A program made the position numbers and the translations under genes. The notes beneath the pieces were generated by a model. The model worked only from the letters and a program-made list of their open reading frames with translations. It searched no databases and was not told the origin of the DNA. This document shows positions 6,804 through 15,326 of a DNA stretch of 23,568 nucleotides, in pieces. Within the stretch, counting starts at the first letter, position 1, and every line of letters starts with the position of its first letter. The stretch is from positions 1 through 23,568 of the forward strand of contig JAQIDA010000200.1 in assembly GCA_027858275.1 (NCBI GenBank), given 5' to 3'. This DNA comes from Candidatus Kapaibacterium sp. (GTDB lineage: Bacteria > Bacteroidota > Ignavibacteria > Kapaibacteriales > UBA2268).

Positions 6804-8114
6804 ATGGAGCAAACTCAGAAGAGCAGGAAACAAAATCCATGGAAGTTTATTCCTACGCAATATGTCGCCGAAGGCTTGCCCTATATTCTTGTTAACAGCA
6901 CAGCTGTTGTGATGTTTAAACAACTCGGAATGTCAAATTCGGATATTGGAATGATAACGAGTTTGATTACTATCCCCTGGATGATCAAAATGTTTTGGAG
7001 TCCATGGATCGATTCTGTGAGTACAAAGCGGAATTGGGTTGTCAAAATGCAGTTGTTGCTCACCGCCTGTTTCGCAATTCTGGCGTTCACACTGCAATTA
7101 CCGGGATATATAACTTCATCAATTATTATTCTTTCCCTTGTCGCATTTTTGTCTGCAACACACGATATTGTAACTGACGGGTTCTATCTTCATGCGCTTG
7201 ATACAAAGCAGCAAGCCTTTTTCTCCGGAATCAGAAGTACATTTTGGCGGCTGGCATTGATACTCGGTGGCGGACTTTTAGTGACTATGGCGGATGTGAT
7301 CGGAGATTGGACCGGTGATATTAATAACGGCTGGTCGGCGGCTTTCGCTGTTTCAGGATTTGTTTTCCTCGTATTTTGGATGTGGCACAAAAGAATTTTA
7401 CCTCATCCGGAAACTGATGTTCCGGTTAAAAATTCCGACACAAACGGCAAAGACTCAGTTCCGTTTCTTGAAGCTGTTACAAGCTATTTTAAGCAACCGA
7501 AAATCACCCTAATCATTCTCTTTATTCTCTTTTATAGACTCGGGGAAGGCATGCTTGTCAAAATGGCACAGCCGTTTTTGATGGATCCTGCCGCTGCCGG
7601 CGGAATGAATATCAGAGTTAAAGAAATCGGTATCATGTACGGGACAATCGGAGCTGTAGCCTTAGTTGTCGGAGGAATTCTCGGCGGTGTTCTAATTAAA
7701 AAGTACGGTCTGAAAAAATTAATTTTCCCGATGGCACTTGCCATGAATTTACCAAATATACTCTACGTTTTATTGGCAGCTTTCCCCACAGAAGCGGCCT
7801 TCGTTATTGAAATTGCGGGTAATAATTTCCATCCCTATATCCAATCTGTAATTCTGTTGGAGCAGTTCGGTTACGGACTTGGATTCACCGCGTTTATGGT
7901 TTACTTGCTCTACGTATCAAAAGGGAAATATCGAACATCTCATTATGCGATTTCCACCGGAATAATGGCTTTCGGGATGATGCTCCCGGGTATTGTAAGC
8001 GGTTTCCTTCAGGAAATTGTCGGTTATTATTGGCTGTTTGTCTTCACGGTTCTCTGCGCGGTTCCGGGGATTGCGATTATCTTCTTTTTGCCCTATGATG
8101 AGGAAACATCTTAA
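6804..8114 (+). CDS. AmpG-like MFS permease (probable muropeptide/anhydro-sugar importer)
   Basis: The protein has 436 aa with about 12 hydrophobic segments. Family marks are YVAEGLPYILV (20-30), the IPWMIKMFWSPWID loop (57-70) and ATHDIVTDGFYLHALD (118-133, Asp121 and Asp125), equivalent to the conserved membrane motifs of AmpG-type transporters. AmpG carries anhydromuropeptides from periplasm to cytoplasm. This protein belongs to the Bacteroidota branch, whose substrate is less certain. It converges on anmK with only 37 bases between the stops, which fits cell-wall recycling. The ATG at 6804 lacks a strong ribosome site. A different sugar or peptide substrate cannot be excluded. Confidence 0.75.
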   Translation: MEQTQKSRKQNPWKFIPTQYVAEGLPYILVNSTAVVMFKQLGMSNSDIGMITSLITIPWMIKMFWSPWIDSVSTKRNWVVKMQLLLTACFAILAFTLQLPGYITSSIIILSLVAFLSATHDIVTDGFYLHALDTKQQAFFSGIRSTFWRLALILGGGLLVTMADVIGDWTGDINNGWSAAFAVSGFVFLVFWMWHKRILPHPETDVPVKNSDTNGKDSVPFLEAVTSYFKQPKITLIILFILFYRLGEGMLVKMAQPFLMDPAAAGGMNIRVKEIGIMYGTIGAVALVVGGILGGVLIKKYGLKKLIFPMALAMNLPNILYVLLAAFPTEAAFVIEIAGNNFHPYIQSVILLEQFGYGLGFTAFMVYLLYVSKGKYRTSHYAISTGIMAFGMMLPGIVSGFLQEIVGYYWLFVFTVLCAVPGIAIIFFLPYDEETS

Positions 8115-8151
8115 AATCAATCCATATTTAACAATTATAAAAAGACCCATA

Positions 8152-9312
8152 TTACCTCGAATCAGCGATAATACCGCATAATACTTTGCCCGAAGCTCCA
8201 GTCACAGACTGTACATTGCCGTGAAGCCCTAATAATCTTCTGTACGCCAAATACGCAAAGCAGAGAGCCTCTTTCGTGTCGCCTTCAATACCGTATTCAT
8301 CAGAAGTTACAATCTTTGAATCCGGGAGTTTCTCGTTCAACAGTTCCTTCAGAAACAGATTGCGGATTCCTCCGCCGGATGCGATAATAGTCGCTTTTTC
8401 GGATGCGAATATCTTGATATTCTCTGCTATCGTCAATGCTGTATATTCTGTCAAAGTGCGGACTATATCTTCCGGCAGATAACGGTTGTCCAGCATAAAT
8501 TGACGAATTAAATCCGGATTGAACAATTCCCGCCCGGTTGATTTTGGCGGCTTGGATTTGATATAGGGGAGACTCATTAACTCTTCAAGCATATCAGGAA
8601 TCAGGAAGCCCGATCTTGCTATTTTGCCGTCTCGGTCATATTCTCGACCGTAAGCGCGTCTCATCGCGTAGTCAATTAATGTGTTTCCCGGACCGGTATC
8701 AAAAGCGCTTATCTCCTCTTCTGAGCAGCCGGCAGGCATTATCGTAATATTGGATATTCCGCCGATATTCAAAGTAATTATATCTTCGTCGGCACACGAC
8801 AGGAAATTATAATCAAAAATTGGTACAAGGGGAGCCCCCTGACCTCCGAGCGCTATGTCTGCCGATCGAAAATCAGCGACAACTTTAGTTCCCGACAAAG
8901 CTGACAAAACTGATGCCGAAGCAATTTGCAAAGTCGAAGCTGTTGACATATTTCTGAGTCTGTCCGCTGTGGGATCGTGCCAAATAGTTTGTCCGTGCAT
9001 GCCGACAGCAACAATGTCCGCTATATCCGTTCCCGACTCTGAACATAATTTTCTGATTGAGCTGTCAAATAACTTCGGCAGCGCAAAATTCAGCATAGAT
9101 ATATCCGAGATATGAACCTTATCCGGAGATACAATCAATGAGGAAATTTTATCTTTAATCTCAAACGGCATTTCATCGGTCAGGGATGAAATGATTTCCA
9201 TCTGATGTTTACCCTTCGAGTCTACAGAGAATTTCGCCAAAGCACAATCAATCCCGTCTAAAGAAGTGCCGGTCATTAGCCCGCATATCAGCATAGAATT
9301 TGAATCATTCAT
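8152..9312 (-). CDS. anmK: Anhydro-N-acetylmuramic acid kinase
   Basis: The protein has 386 aa, close to the usual family length. AnmK hydrolytically opens 1,6-anhydroMurNAc and phosphorylates it with ATP to MurNAc-6-phosphate in the cytoplasm, a step of peptidoglycan recycling. Visible motifs are the phosphate loop GLMTGTSLDGID (11-22; most relatives have MSGTS), VGMHGQTIWHDP, VADFRSADIALGGQGAPLVP with the expected catalytic Asp in the FRSAD segment, NIGGISNIT and AFDTGPGNTLID, and an IIASGGGIRN adenosine-site motif. It follows the GT4 gene by 72 bp on the same strand and converges with the AmpG-like permease. No murQ etherase gene is visible in the window, so the next pathway step must be elsewhere or be replaced. 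Confidence 0.95.
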   Translation of the reverse strand: MNDSNSMLICGLMTGTSLDGIDCALAKFSVDSKGKHQMEIISSLTDEMPFEIKDKISSLIVSPDKVHISDISMLNFALPKLFDSSIRKLCSESGTDIADIVAVGMHGQTIWHDPTADRLRNMSTASTLQIASASVLSALSGTKVVADFRSADIALGGQGAPLVPIFDYNFLSCADEDIITLNIGGISNITIMPAGCSEEEISAFDTGPGNTLIDYAMRRAYGREYDRDGKIARSGFLIPDMLEELMSLPYIKSKPPKSTGRELFNPDLIRQFMLDNRYLPEDIVRTLTEYTALTIAENIKIFASEKATIIASGGGIRNLFLKELLNEKLPDSKIVTSDEYGIEGDTKEALCFAYLAYRRLLGLHGNVQSVTGASGKVLCGIIADSR

Positions 9313-9384
9313 TTATTTATCTCTGATTTATGATGTTTAGTTTCATACCGTTCGGGATTGAATATTCCTGCGTCCTGTATCCAA

Positions 9385-10572
9385 TCAAGAATTATTATCA
9401 ATAAACTCTATCAATCTTTTCGATCGATTCTTCCACGAATATTTCTCAGCCGCGGATACTGATTGCAAACACATATTAACATAATTATCTCTGTCGGCAA
9501 AAAGATTGATGATTGTCTGAGTCAGTGACTCGGCATTTTCTGATTGATAGAAAACAGAGTCTTGGTTCTCAATACCGACATCTCTCAATGTGTGAAGGTC
9601 TGAAGCTACAACCGGTATTCCGACAGCAAAATAGTCAAATACTTTGGTTGGAGAGATAATCGCGGCAGATTCAAAACTATTTTTATAAGCAGCGATTCCG
9701 ACTGAAGCATTATTGCGCATATAATCAATCATATCTCTGTGAGGCATCCAGCTTTTCAGCTCAAAATTATTCTCAACTCTGCGTGCTTCAATTTTTGCCG
9801 ATAATATCTCAATGTCTTTAGGCCGCAATCCAATCCATACAAAACGAATCCCTTCATCAGCACAAGCCGCAGCGGCTTCAATCATTGTATCCGCGTCAAT
9901 AAGAGAAGTCAACCGTCCTGTATAAACAACCGTTTTTTTATCGAAGTTTTTGCCCGGTTCAAATTCCTCTCCGGAATGCTTTTCCGGCGCCCCTAAGGGC
10001 AATACGATAACAGGCTGCCGGAGATAATCTTTTTTAAAAAGCTCTGCCAAAGCATCAGTAATGCATATTATTCCGCTCATCCGATTGAGAAATAATCTCT
10101 CATAAATTCTGTAGCCTGACCATCTTTTCAATAGCTTTGGAACGGATTTTTCAGGAAGCCCCTCCAAATTGCAAGCTCCGTGATAACCGTGTGTCTCGAA
10201 AAAACATTCAAATCCAAAAACCTTTTTCATAATGAACATATACGGAAGAAAATTTGTGTTTCGAGATATGAGTATGTTTTTTCCGGTTGATCTGTCGGCA
10301 ATCGCCTTTCGGCAAGCTTTGAAATATAATTTCGCGCTCAGCTTGAATTTTCCGAACAGCTTGCGATTGATCGGTATAACACGATAATTCTCTCTCGGAG
10401 TTTTCCCAAATTTGCCGGATAATATCTCGTTTGGGTCTTCTGTGATATCGCCTTCAATAATCAGAATTGTGTCCTGACCCGCTTCAGCCATCGAATATGT
10501 CGACATAGTAGAAACAGTTGCCATGGGCGAAGCCGCAAGCCAATTGAATTTATTTACAAAAAAGATTTTCAT
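9385..10572 (-). CDS. GT4-type (GT-B fold) glycosyltransferase
   Basis: The protein has 395 aa from the ATG at 10572 (MKIFFVNKFNW), which has GGGAA about 6 bases upstream. An ATG six codons earlier (10590) is possible. The N-terminal half is the acceptor domain (KIFFVNKF, ILISRNTNFLPY, FETHGYHG, and a GIICITDALAELF segment). The C-terminal half is the nucleotide-sugar domain (TVVYTGRLTSLIDADTMIEA, FELKSWMPHRDMIDYM, SPTKVFDYFAVGIPVVASD). The last motif is the GT4 donor site, with Lys and Asp where other members have an EX7E pair. Donor and acceptor cannot be told; surface polysaccharide or glycolipid synthesis is likely. It is probably co-transcribed with anmK and is divergent from the J-domain gene. 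Confidence 0.88.
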   Translation of the reverse strand: MKIFFVNKFNWLAASPMATVSTMSTYSMAEAGQDTILIIEGDITEDPNEILSGKFGKTPRENYRVIPINRKLFGKFKLSAKLYFKACRKAIADRSTGKNILISRNTNFLPYMFIMKKVFGFECFFETHGYHGACNLEGLPEKSVPKLLKRWSGYRIYERLFLNRMSGIICITDALAELFKKDYLRQPVIVLPLGAPEKHSGEEFEPGKNFDKKTVVYTGRLTSLIDADTMIEAAAACADEGIRFVWIGLRPKDIEILSAKIEARRVENNFELKSWMPHRDMIDYMRNNASVGIAAYKNSFESAAIISPTKVFDYFAVGIPVVASDLHTLRDVGIENQDSVFYQSENAESLTQTIINLFADRDNYVNMCLQSVSAAEKYSWKNRSKRLIEFIDNNS

Positions 10573-10706
10573 CGGATTTCCCGTTATCATTTATTATCCG
10601 GATTACTCTCCGCCGGCAACCTGCAAGATAAGAAAAATGAACTTGATTTCTAAAAACTAAACGTATTAACAGATCATACAACTCAAAATATCAAGACTTT
10701 CGATCA

Positions 10707-11237
10707 ATGAGTATCATGAATAAATTAACCTCGCCTCTGATTCCCAAAATAAATCAAAACCAATACGTCGATATGAAAGTAACAGGAACAACGGAGACAG
10801 TACTGCCGAATTCAAAAAAAAGAAAGAATATGGGACAACTTTTTAAGAGAATAAAACAAATTGGAAAAGCTCATCAGAGCGATAGGTCTTCAGGCAGTAC
10901 TGTAACGGATTATGATGTTCTCGACGAGCAATCTGATGATCGTGAACTTAGCAGACTTATTGACAATGCCGTTGACGATGCAGGGAAAGCAAACCCCGAA
11001 ATCAACAGTGATCAAAACCTGTCTGATGATTCCCGTTTGAACAATTCTGCTCGAACGCTCGGCGTTTCTCACGATGCTTCCTTTGATGAAATAAAGATTG
11101 CATACATAAATCAGATTAAAATCTATCATCCTGATCTGTTTGCAAAAAGCCCCGAAGCTGACGTCTTCGCCGCTGAACAAAAAACTGCGGATGTTAATGC
11201 CGCTTATGATTACATAGTCCGAAAAAGAGGTCAATAA
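10707..11237 (+). CDS. J-domain protein with C-terminal DnaJ domain
   Basis: The protein has up to 176 aa. Residues ~112-172 form a J domain (RTLGVSHDASFDEIKIAYIN, then HPD at 141-143, then TADVNAAYDYI). HPD is the motif that stimulates DnaK ATPase. The N-terminal ~110 residues are polar and Asp/Ser-rich with no zinc-finger or Gly/Phe region, so this is a class C J-protein with the J domain at the C terminus. The start is uncertain: ATGs at 10707, 10716 and 10830 are in frame, and none has a strong ribosome site. The last of these would begin MGQLFKRIKQIGK, an amphipathic helix. It is followed after only 3 bases by the rhodanese gene, so the two are probably co-translated. Client and partner are unknown. 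Confidence 0.85.
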   Translation: MSIMNKLTSPLIPKINQNQYVDMKVTGTTETVLPNSKKRKNMGQLFKRIKQIGKAHQSDRSSGSTVTDYDVLDEQSDDRELSRLIDNAVDDAGKANPEINSDQNLSDDSRLNNSARTLGVSHDASFDEIKIAYINQIKIYHPDLFAKSPEADVFAAEQKTADVNAAYDYIVRKRGQ

Positions 11238-11240
11238 ATT

Positions 11241-11762
11241 ATGACAGTCCGTGAAAAAATATATAACTCCATACCTGAAATACTGTTAATTATAATCGCG
11301 TCTTCAATAATGGGATTTGCTTTCAATTACTTCCGCGATGATCCTGCAAAGGTCATCCGCAAAGCTCCCGCGAAAATATCTGATGTGAAACTGTTTGACC
11401 AAACCGCTGAAGCTCTTAATTCTGAGACCGGCAACAGTACAACAGTAAGTTATAAGCAGATTTTGAAAATAATCAATAATCCGAAGTTTCTTCTGATTGA
11501 CGCTCGCAACCCGGAAAGTTACGCTGAAGGACATATTGGCAATGCAGTTAATATTTATCCCCTTGGCGATGATGAGTACGCTTATATGGAACAAATATTC
11601 AGCTTGCCGCGAGATAAAACAATTATCATATATTGCGACGGCGGCAATTGTGATTTGAGTGATGAAGTGTATAATACGATGAAAGAAGCAGATGACTTTG
11701 GGGACATCTTCTTGTATAAAGCAGGATGGGAAGAATGGATCGCAAAGCAATCAGACAGATGA
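11241..11762 (+). CDS. Membrane-anchored rhodanese-like sulfurtransferase
   Basis: The protein has 173 aa. Residues 11-29 form a membrane anchor (IPEILLIIIASSIMGFAF), which puts the rest in the periplasm or at the inner-membrane face. Residues ~68-170 are a single rhodanese domain: LLIDARNPESYAEGHIGNAVN, then the active-site segment IIIYCDGGNCDLS with Cys132 as the expected persulfide-carrying residue and a second Cys at 137, then LYKAGWEEW. It should carry sulfane sulfur or act as a thiol-redox protein. Only 3 bases separate it from the J-domain gene, and a sigma-54 activator gene starts 66 bases downstream. Physiological donor and acceptor are not readable. Confidence 0.9.
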   Translation: MTVREKIYNSIPEILLIIIASSIMGFAFNYFRDDPAKVIRKAPAKISDVKLFDQTAEALNSETGNSTTVSYKQILKIINNPKFLLIDARNPESYAEGHIGNAVNIYPLGDDEYAYMEQIFSLPRDKTIIIYCDGGNCDLSDEVYNTMKEADDFGDIFLYKAGWEEWIAKQSDR

Positions 11763-11828
11763 TAATTCCGCAAAAAACCGGTAAAACGTTCTAAAATATA
11801 TTCGCAAAACAAACAGGCTTTGACTTTT

Positions 11829-13034
11829 ATGAATCTATCTTTAATTGAACAAAACCTTATTAAACAGATTCGAATTCGCTACGGTATTGTCGGAGATTCC
11901 AAGCTGATGCAGGATTCTGTCAGCCGATTGATACAGGCTGCTCCTACAGATTTGAGCGTCCTGATTACCGGTGATACAGGAACCGGCAAAGAAGTGTTTG
12001 CCCATGCCGCCCACGGACTCAGCAAGAGAAGTAAACGCCCTTTTATCAGCGTTAATTGCGGAGCTATTCCTGAAACATTATTGGAGTCCGAATTATTCGG
12101 TCATGAAAAAGGCGCGTTTACCGGCGCTGTCGACAGACGAGAAGGATTCTTTGAAGCCGCGCATTCCGGAACAATCTTCCTCGATGAAATTGCGGACATG
12201 CCGGTTGGTACCCAGGTGAAATTATTGCGTATACTTGAAAACGGAGAATTTTCCCGCCTCGGTTCTTCCTCTGTCAGAAAAGTTGACGTAAGAGTCATTG
12301 CCGCTACCAACAGCAACTTAGAACAAGATGTTAATAAGGGCACTTTCCGTCGTGATTTGTTTTTTAGGCTCAATGCCGTTCGTATTAAACTCCCTTCTCT
12401 GGCTGAAAGAACAGAAGATATTCCTCAGCTGATAAGTCACTTTGCCGCAAAAGCGTGTGAGAAGCTGTCCTTGGATTACAACGGTATAGCTGAAGAGGCG
12501 CTTAATCTGTTAAAAGCACAGCCCTGGCCGGGGAACATACGCGAGTTGAAAAATCTTATTAATACTGCAATCACATTGGAAGGAATTGGATTTATAAGCA
12601 GCGAAATGTTGGCACCTTATATCCCTCACGCTTTGCCGCCTCATTCAACATCTAATATATCCGATGATCGGTCTATTATCCCGCATCCGAAGAATAACGA
12701 ACCTCAAAACTACGAACTTGAGCTAATTTTCAGAAGTTTGCTCGAAGTCAAAAATGATGTGTCAGACATCAAGCATTATCTGCGAACCCTGACAATCGAT
12801 CTAAAGGATTTCAAAGATGAACTCGTAAGAAAGTCTGCTGCGGAAGAAAATTTCCCAGGCGATGCAATCACGACAATTTCAGAAGATGAATTGAAATTAG
12901 AAGATATGGAGAAAAAATTGATTCTTACAGCTCTGCGAAGATTCGACGGCAACAGACGCCTTGCAGCAGGAGAACTCGGCATCAGCGAGCGAACTCTGTA
13001 TCGCAAATTAACAGAATACGGTATGACTAAGTAA
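11829..13034 (+). CDS. Sigma-54-dependent transcriptional activator without receiver domain
   Basis: The protein has 401 aa from the ATG at 11829; a TTG three codons earlier (11820) is less likely. The AAA+ domain starts almost at the N terminus: Walker A GDTGTGKE (48-55), the sigma-54 contact loop GAFTGA (95-100), Walker B GTIFLDE (114-120), the sensor/arginine-finger segment FRRDLFFRLN, and WPGNIRELKNL. After it comes a ~75-residue linker with a predicted coiled coil (LEVKNDVSDIKHYLRTL), then a Fis-type HTH at the C terminus (RRLAAGELGISERTLYRKL). There is no receiver, GAF or PAS domain, so control must come from a partner, expression level or the linker. It drives open-complex formation by sigma-54 polymerase. 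It converges with hslU, 24 bases apart. Confidence 0.94.
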   Translation: MNLSLIEQNLIKQIRIRYGIVGDSKLMQDSVSRLIQAAPTDLSVLITGDTGTGKEVFAHAAHGLSKRSKRPFISVNCGAIPETLLESELFGHEKGAFTGAVDRREGFFEAAHSGTIFLDEIADMPVGTQVKLLRILENGEFSRLGSSSVRKVDVRVIAATNSNLEQDVNKGTFRRDLFFRLNAVRIKLPSLAERTEDIPQLISHFAAKACEKLSLDYNGIAEEALNLLKAQPWPGNIRELKNLINTAITLEGIGFISSEMLAPYIPHALPPHSTSNISDDRSIIPHPKNNEPQNYELELIFRSLLEVKNDVSDIKHYLRTLTIDLKDFKDELVRKSAAEENFPGDAITTISEDELKLEDMEKKLILTALRRFDGNRRLAAGELGISERTLYRKLTEYGMTK

Positions 13035-13058
13035 CATAGTTGAGTTAATTTGCTCAAA

Positions 13059-14492
13059 TTATAAAATATACTTGCTCAAATCAGTGTCTTTCACAATCAA
13101 ATCAAGATTGTCTTTTACATGTTTGGCATCGATATTAATTGTCTTTTCGTCAATGTTATCCGGAGCATTGAAGAGGATTTCGTCTAAAAGATTAGTCAAA
13201 ATTGTATGCAAGCGACGCGCGCCGATATTCGTGATTTCTTCATTCACCTTAGCTGCAATCGAAGCAATTTCTTTGATCGCGCTGTCATCAAAATTCAGAA
13301 CAATATCTTCCGTTTCCATCAACGCCTTATATTGCTTAATCAAAGCATTTTCCGGCAATGTAAGAATTTTGATAAAATCTTCTTCAGTCAAACTTTTTAA
13401 TTCGACACGGATTGGGAAGCGTCCCTGCAATTCCGGTATCAAATCAGACGGCTTTGCTACATGGAAAGCGCCGGAAGCGATGAATAAAACATGATCCGTT
13501 TTCACCGGACCGTATTTAGTGTTAATCGTAGATCCTTCAACTATCGGAAGCAGATCGCGCTGAACACCTTCGCGAGATACATCCGGGCCGCTTCCGCCGC
13601 CTTTGCTGCTGCGAGAAGCCACTTTGTCGATCTCATCGATAAATACTATACCTGAATTCTCAGTGCGCAAAACTGCGTCTTTGACAACGGCGTCCATATC
13701 AACAAGCTTTTCCGCTTCCTCTTTTTCAAGAGCAATCAGAGCATCACAAACTTTCATTTTGCGAGTTTTGTTCTTCTTTGGAAGAATATTGCTGAAAATA
13801 TCCTGCATATTCATTCCCATTTCATCCATACCTACGGGGCCGAGAATCTGCATATTATGAACTTGATCAACTTGTGTGTCGATCTCGATTTCTCTTTCGT
13901 CCAACTTACCTTTGCGCAACATTGTTCTGAATTTTTTGCGAGTCTTTGAATTGTCTTCCATATCCTCATCGGTCGCAGTATCGAACGAAGGACCTTTCTG
14001 AACCGGAGGAATCAGAATATCCAGAATCCTGTTTTCGGCAGCTTCGCGAGCGGCTATTTTTTTGCTCTCCGTCTGCTCGTCTTTGACTATTGTTACGGCA
14101 CGTTCCGCCAGATCGCGAATCATTGATTCAACGTCACGGCCGACATATCCGACCTCAGTAAATTTAGTAGCTTCAACTTTGACAAAAGGTGCTCCGGCAA
14201 GATTGGCAAGTCTCCGGGCAATTTCCGTTTTGCCGACTCCAGTCGGACCGATCAGAATGATATTATTAGGTATAATCTCGTTGCGCATTTCTCCCTGAAC
14301 GCACTGGCGGCGCCATCTGTTACGCAAAGAAATAGCTACAGCCTTCTTGGCATCTCCCTGACCAATAATAAATTTATCGAGTTCCGCCACTATCTGTCGC
14401 GGAGTCAAAGGTGCTTCATTGTTTTCATTTCTCACAAAATTGATAACTTTATTCATCTGTTTGTTTGTGAGTTTTATTTCTGTATTATCCAT
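13059..14492 (-). CDS. hslU: HslU, ATPase subunit of the HslUV (ClpYQ) protease
   Basis: The protein has 477 aa. Landmarks are PRQIVAELDKFIIGQ (31-45), Walker A GPTGVGKT (82-89), the pore loop GYVG (115-118), the intermediate domain rich in charged residues, Walker B VFIDEIDKV, the sensor-2 region IGARRLHTIL, and the C-terminal SKYIL tail that docks into HslV pockets. HslU unfolds proteins and feeds them to HslV in the cytoplasm. It carries about 27 extra residues before the usual start compared with the E. coli protein, and a long intermediate domain. A GAGAAA site precedes the ATG at 14492. It is the last gene of the set, 160 bp after hslV, with a repeat element in the gap. Confidence 0.97.
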   Translation of the reverse strand: MDNTEIKLTNKQMNKVINFVRNENNEAPLTPRQIVAELDKFIIGQGDAKKAVAISLRNRWRRQCVQGEMRNEIIPNNIILIGPTGVGKTEIARRLANLAGAPFVKVEATKFTEVGYVGRDVESMIRDLAERAVTIVKDEQTESKKIAAREAAENRILDILIPPVQKGPSFDTATDEDMEDNSKTRKKFRTMLRKGKLDEREIEIDTQVDQVHNMQILGPVGMDEMGMNMQDIFSNILPKKNKTRKMKVCDALIALEKEEAEKLVDMDAVVKDAVLRTENSGIVFIDEIDKVASRSSKGGGSGPDVSREGVQRDLLPIVEGSTINTKYGPVKTDHVLFIASGAFHVAKPSDLIPELQGRFPIRVELKSLTEEDFIKILTLPENALIKQYKALMETEDIVLNFDDSAIKEIASIAAKVNEEITNIGARRLHTILTNLLDEILFNAPDNIDEKTINIDAKHVKDNLDLIVKDTDLSKYIL

Positions 14493-14582
14493 TATATTAT
14501 TTCTCGTTCGATTTAATCAATTTATTAGTGATTTGATTTTCAGTGCTTGACAGTTATGTTTTATTCTTAATCTGACTCCCAG

Positions 14583-14628
14583 TCCTTTTCAAGGAGGGGT
14601 TCCCGAAGGGCGGGGTGGTTCTTCTCTT
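14583..14628 (-). repeat. GC-rich dispersed hairpin element, copy B, between hslV and hslU
   Basis: Read on the minus strand it starts AAGAGAAGAACCACCCCGCC, followed by CCCTTCGGG and a TCCTT/AAGGA hairpin (14583-14595). The leader is shared with copies at 318 and 21918. It sits in the gap between two genes normally co-transcribed, so it would be part of the hslVU message. Confidence 0.7.
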
Positions 14629-14652
14629 TTCCGACGTCTCTGTAATTATCAA

Positions 14653-15204
14653 TTACAATTCTTCAACCGTTATCGAAGAATTTGTATATATACATATATC
14701 GCCGGCTATTTTAAGCGATTCTTCAACGATTTCTTTTGCGCTCATCTCTGTGTGTTTGAGCAAAGCCCTTGCGGCTGACAAAGCATAAGGTCCGCCGGAA
14801 CCTATTGTGACGATTGCGTCATCTGTTTCGATCACGTCACCCGTGCCGCTTATCAACAAAGCTTTGTTCGAATCCATTACGATCAGCATAGCTTCCAGCT
14901 TGCGCAAATATCTGTCCGTTCGCCAGTCTTTCGCCAACTCAATGGCAGATCGGTAAAGATTGCCGCTGTGAGCTTCTAATTTTTCTTCGAAACGTTCCAA
15001 AAGAGTGAATGCGTCAGCAGTAGCACCGGCAAAACCGGTCATAATTGAGTTTTTATACAGCTTTCTGACTTTTCGCGCATTATGTTTCATTACCGTATTT
15101 CCGAACGAAACCTGTCCGTCTGCTCCGAGAGCGGCTTTGCCGTCACGAATCACACCGATTACAGTTGTAGAACGAACTTCAGGATACAATTTATTTTTTC
15201 CCAT
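14653..15204 (-). CDS. hslV: HslV, proteolytic subunit of HslUV
   Basis: The protein has 183 aa from the ATG at 15204 (GGGA 7 bases upstream); a GTG one codon earlier is possible. It has an N-terminal threonine-hydrolase fold. The residues MGKNKLYPEVRS precede Thr13, which aligns with Thr1 of the mature E. coli enzyme (TTVIGV versus TTIVSV). Catalytic Asp17 (in GADGQ) and Lys33 (in KHNARK) of mature numbering are conserved, as are GFAGATADAFTL, KDWRTDRYLRKLEA and GSGGPYA. A 12-residue propeptide must therefore be removed. Two hexameric rings with HslU make a cytoplasmic ATP-dependent protease for misfolded and regulatory proteins. It precedes hslU and follows the outer-membrane protein gene by 122 bp. 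Confidence 0.97.
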   Translation of the reverse strand: MGKNKLYPEVRSTTVIGVIRDGKAALGADGQVSFGNTVMKHNARKVRKLYKNSIMTGFAGATADAFTLLERFEEKLEAHSGNLYRSAIELAKDWRTDRYLRKLEAMLIVMDSNKALLISGTGDVIETDDAIVTIGSGGPYALSAARALLKHTEMSAKEIVEESLKIAGDICIYTNSSITVEEL

Positions 15205-15227
15205 CACAAATCCCGATTATTATTTTT

Positions 15228-15294
15228 GATAATTAAGTTTGTAGAGATGTATAGACACAAGATAATTAAAATTCACAGAGATGTGTAGATATAC
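15228..15294. repeat. Two-unit tandem repeat upstream of hslV
   Basis: A unit starting GATAATTAA and containing AGAGATGTRTAGA occurs at 15228-15260 and again at 15261-15294, with a one-base indel and several substitutions. It lies in the 122-bp gap upstream of hslV. It may be neutral, or may hold paired binding sites for hslV control. Confidence 0.5.
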
Positions 15295-15326
15295 AGCCTC
15301 TTAAAGAAAACAATCACCCGTCAATT

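Noticed and set aside
13040..13057. TTGAG...CTCAA inverted repeat between the sigma-54 activator and hslU as a terminator
   Set aside because: The stem is only 5 bp, AT-rich, and has no T-run on either strand.
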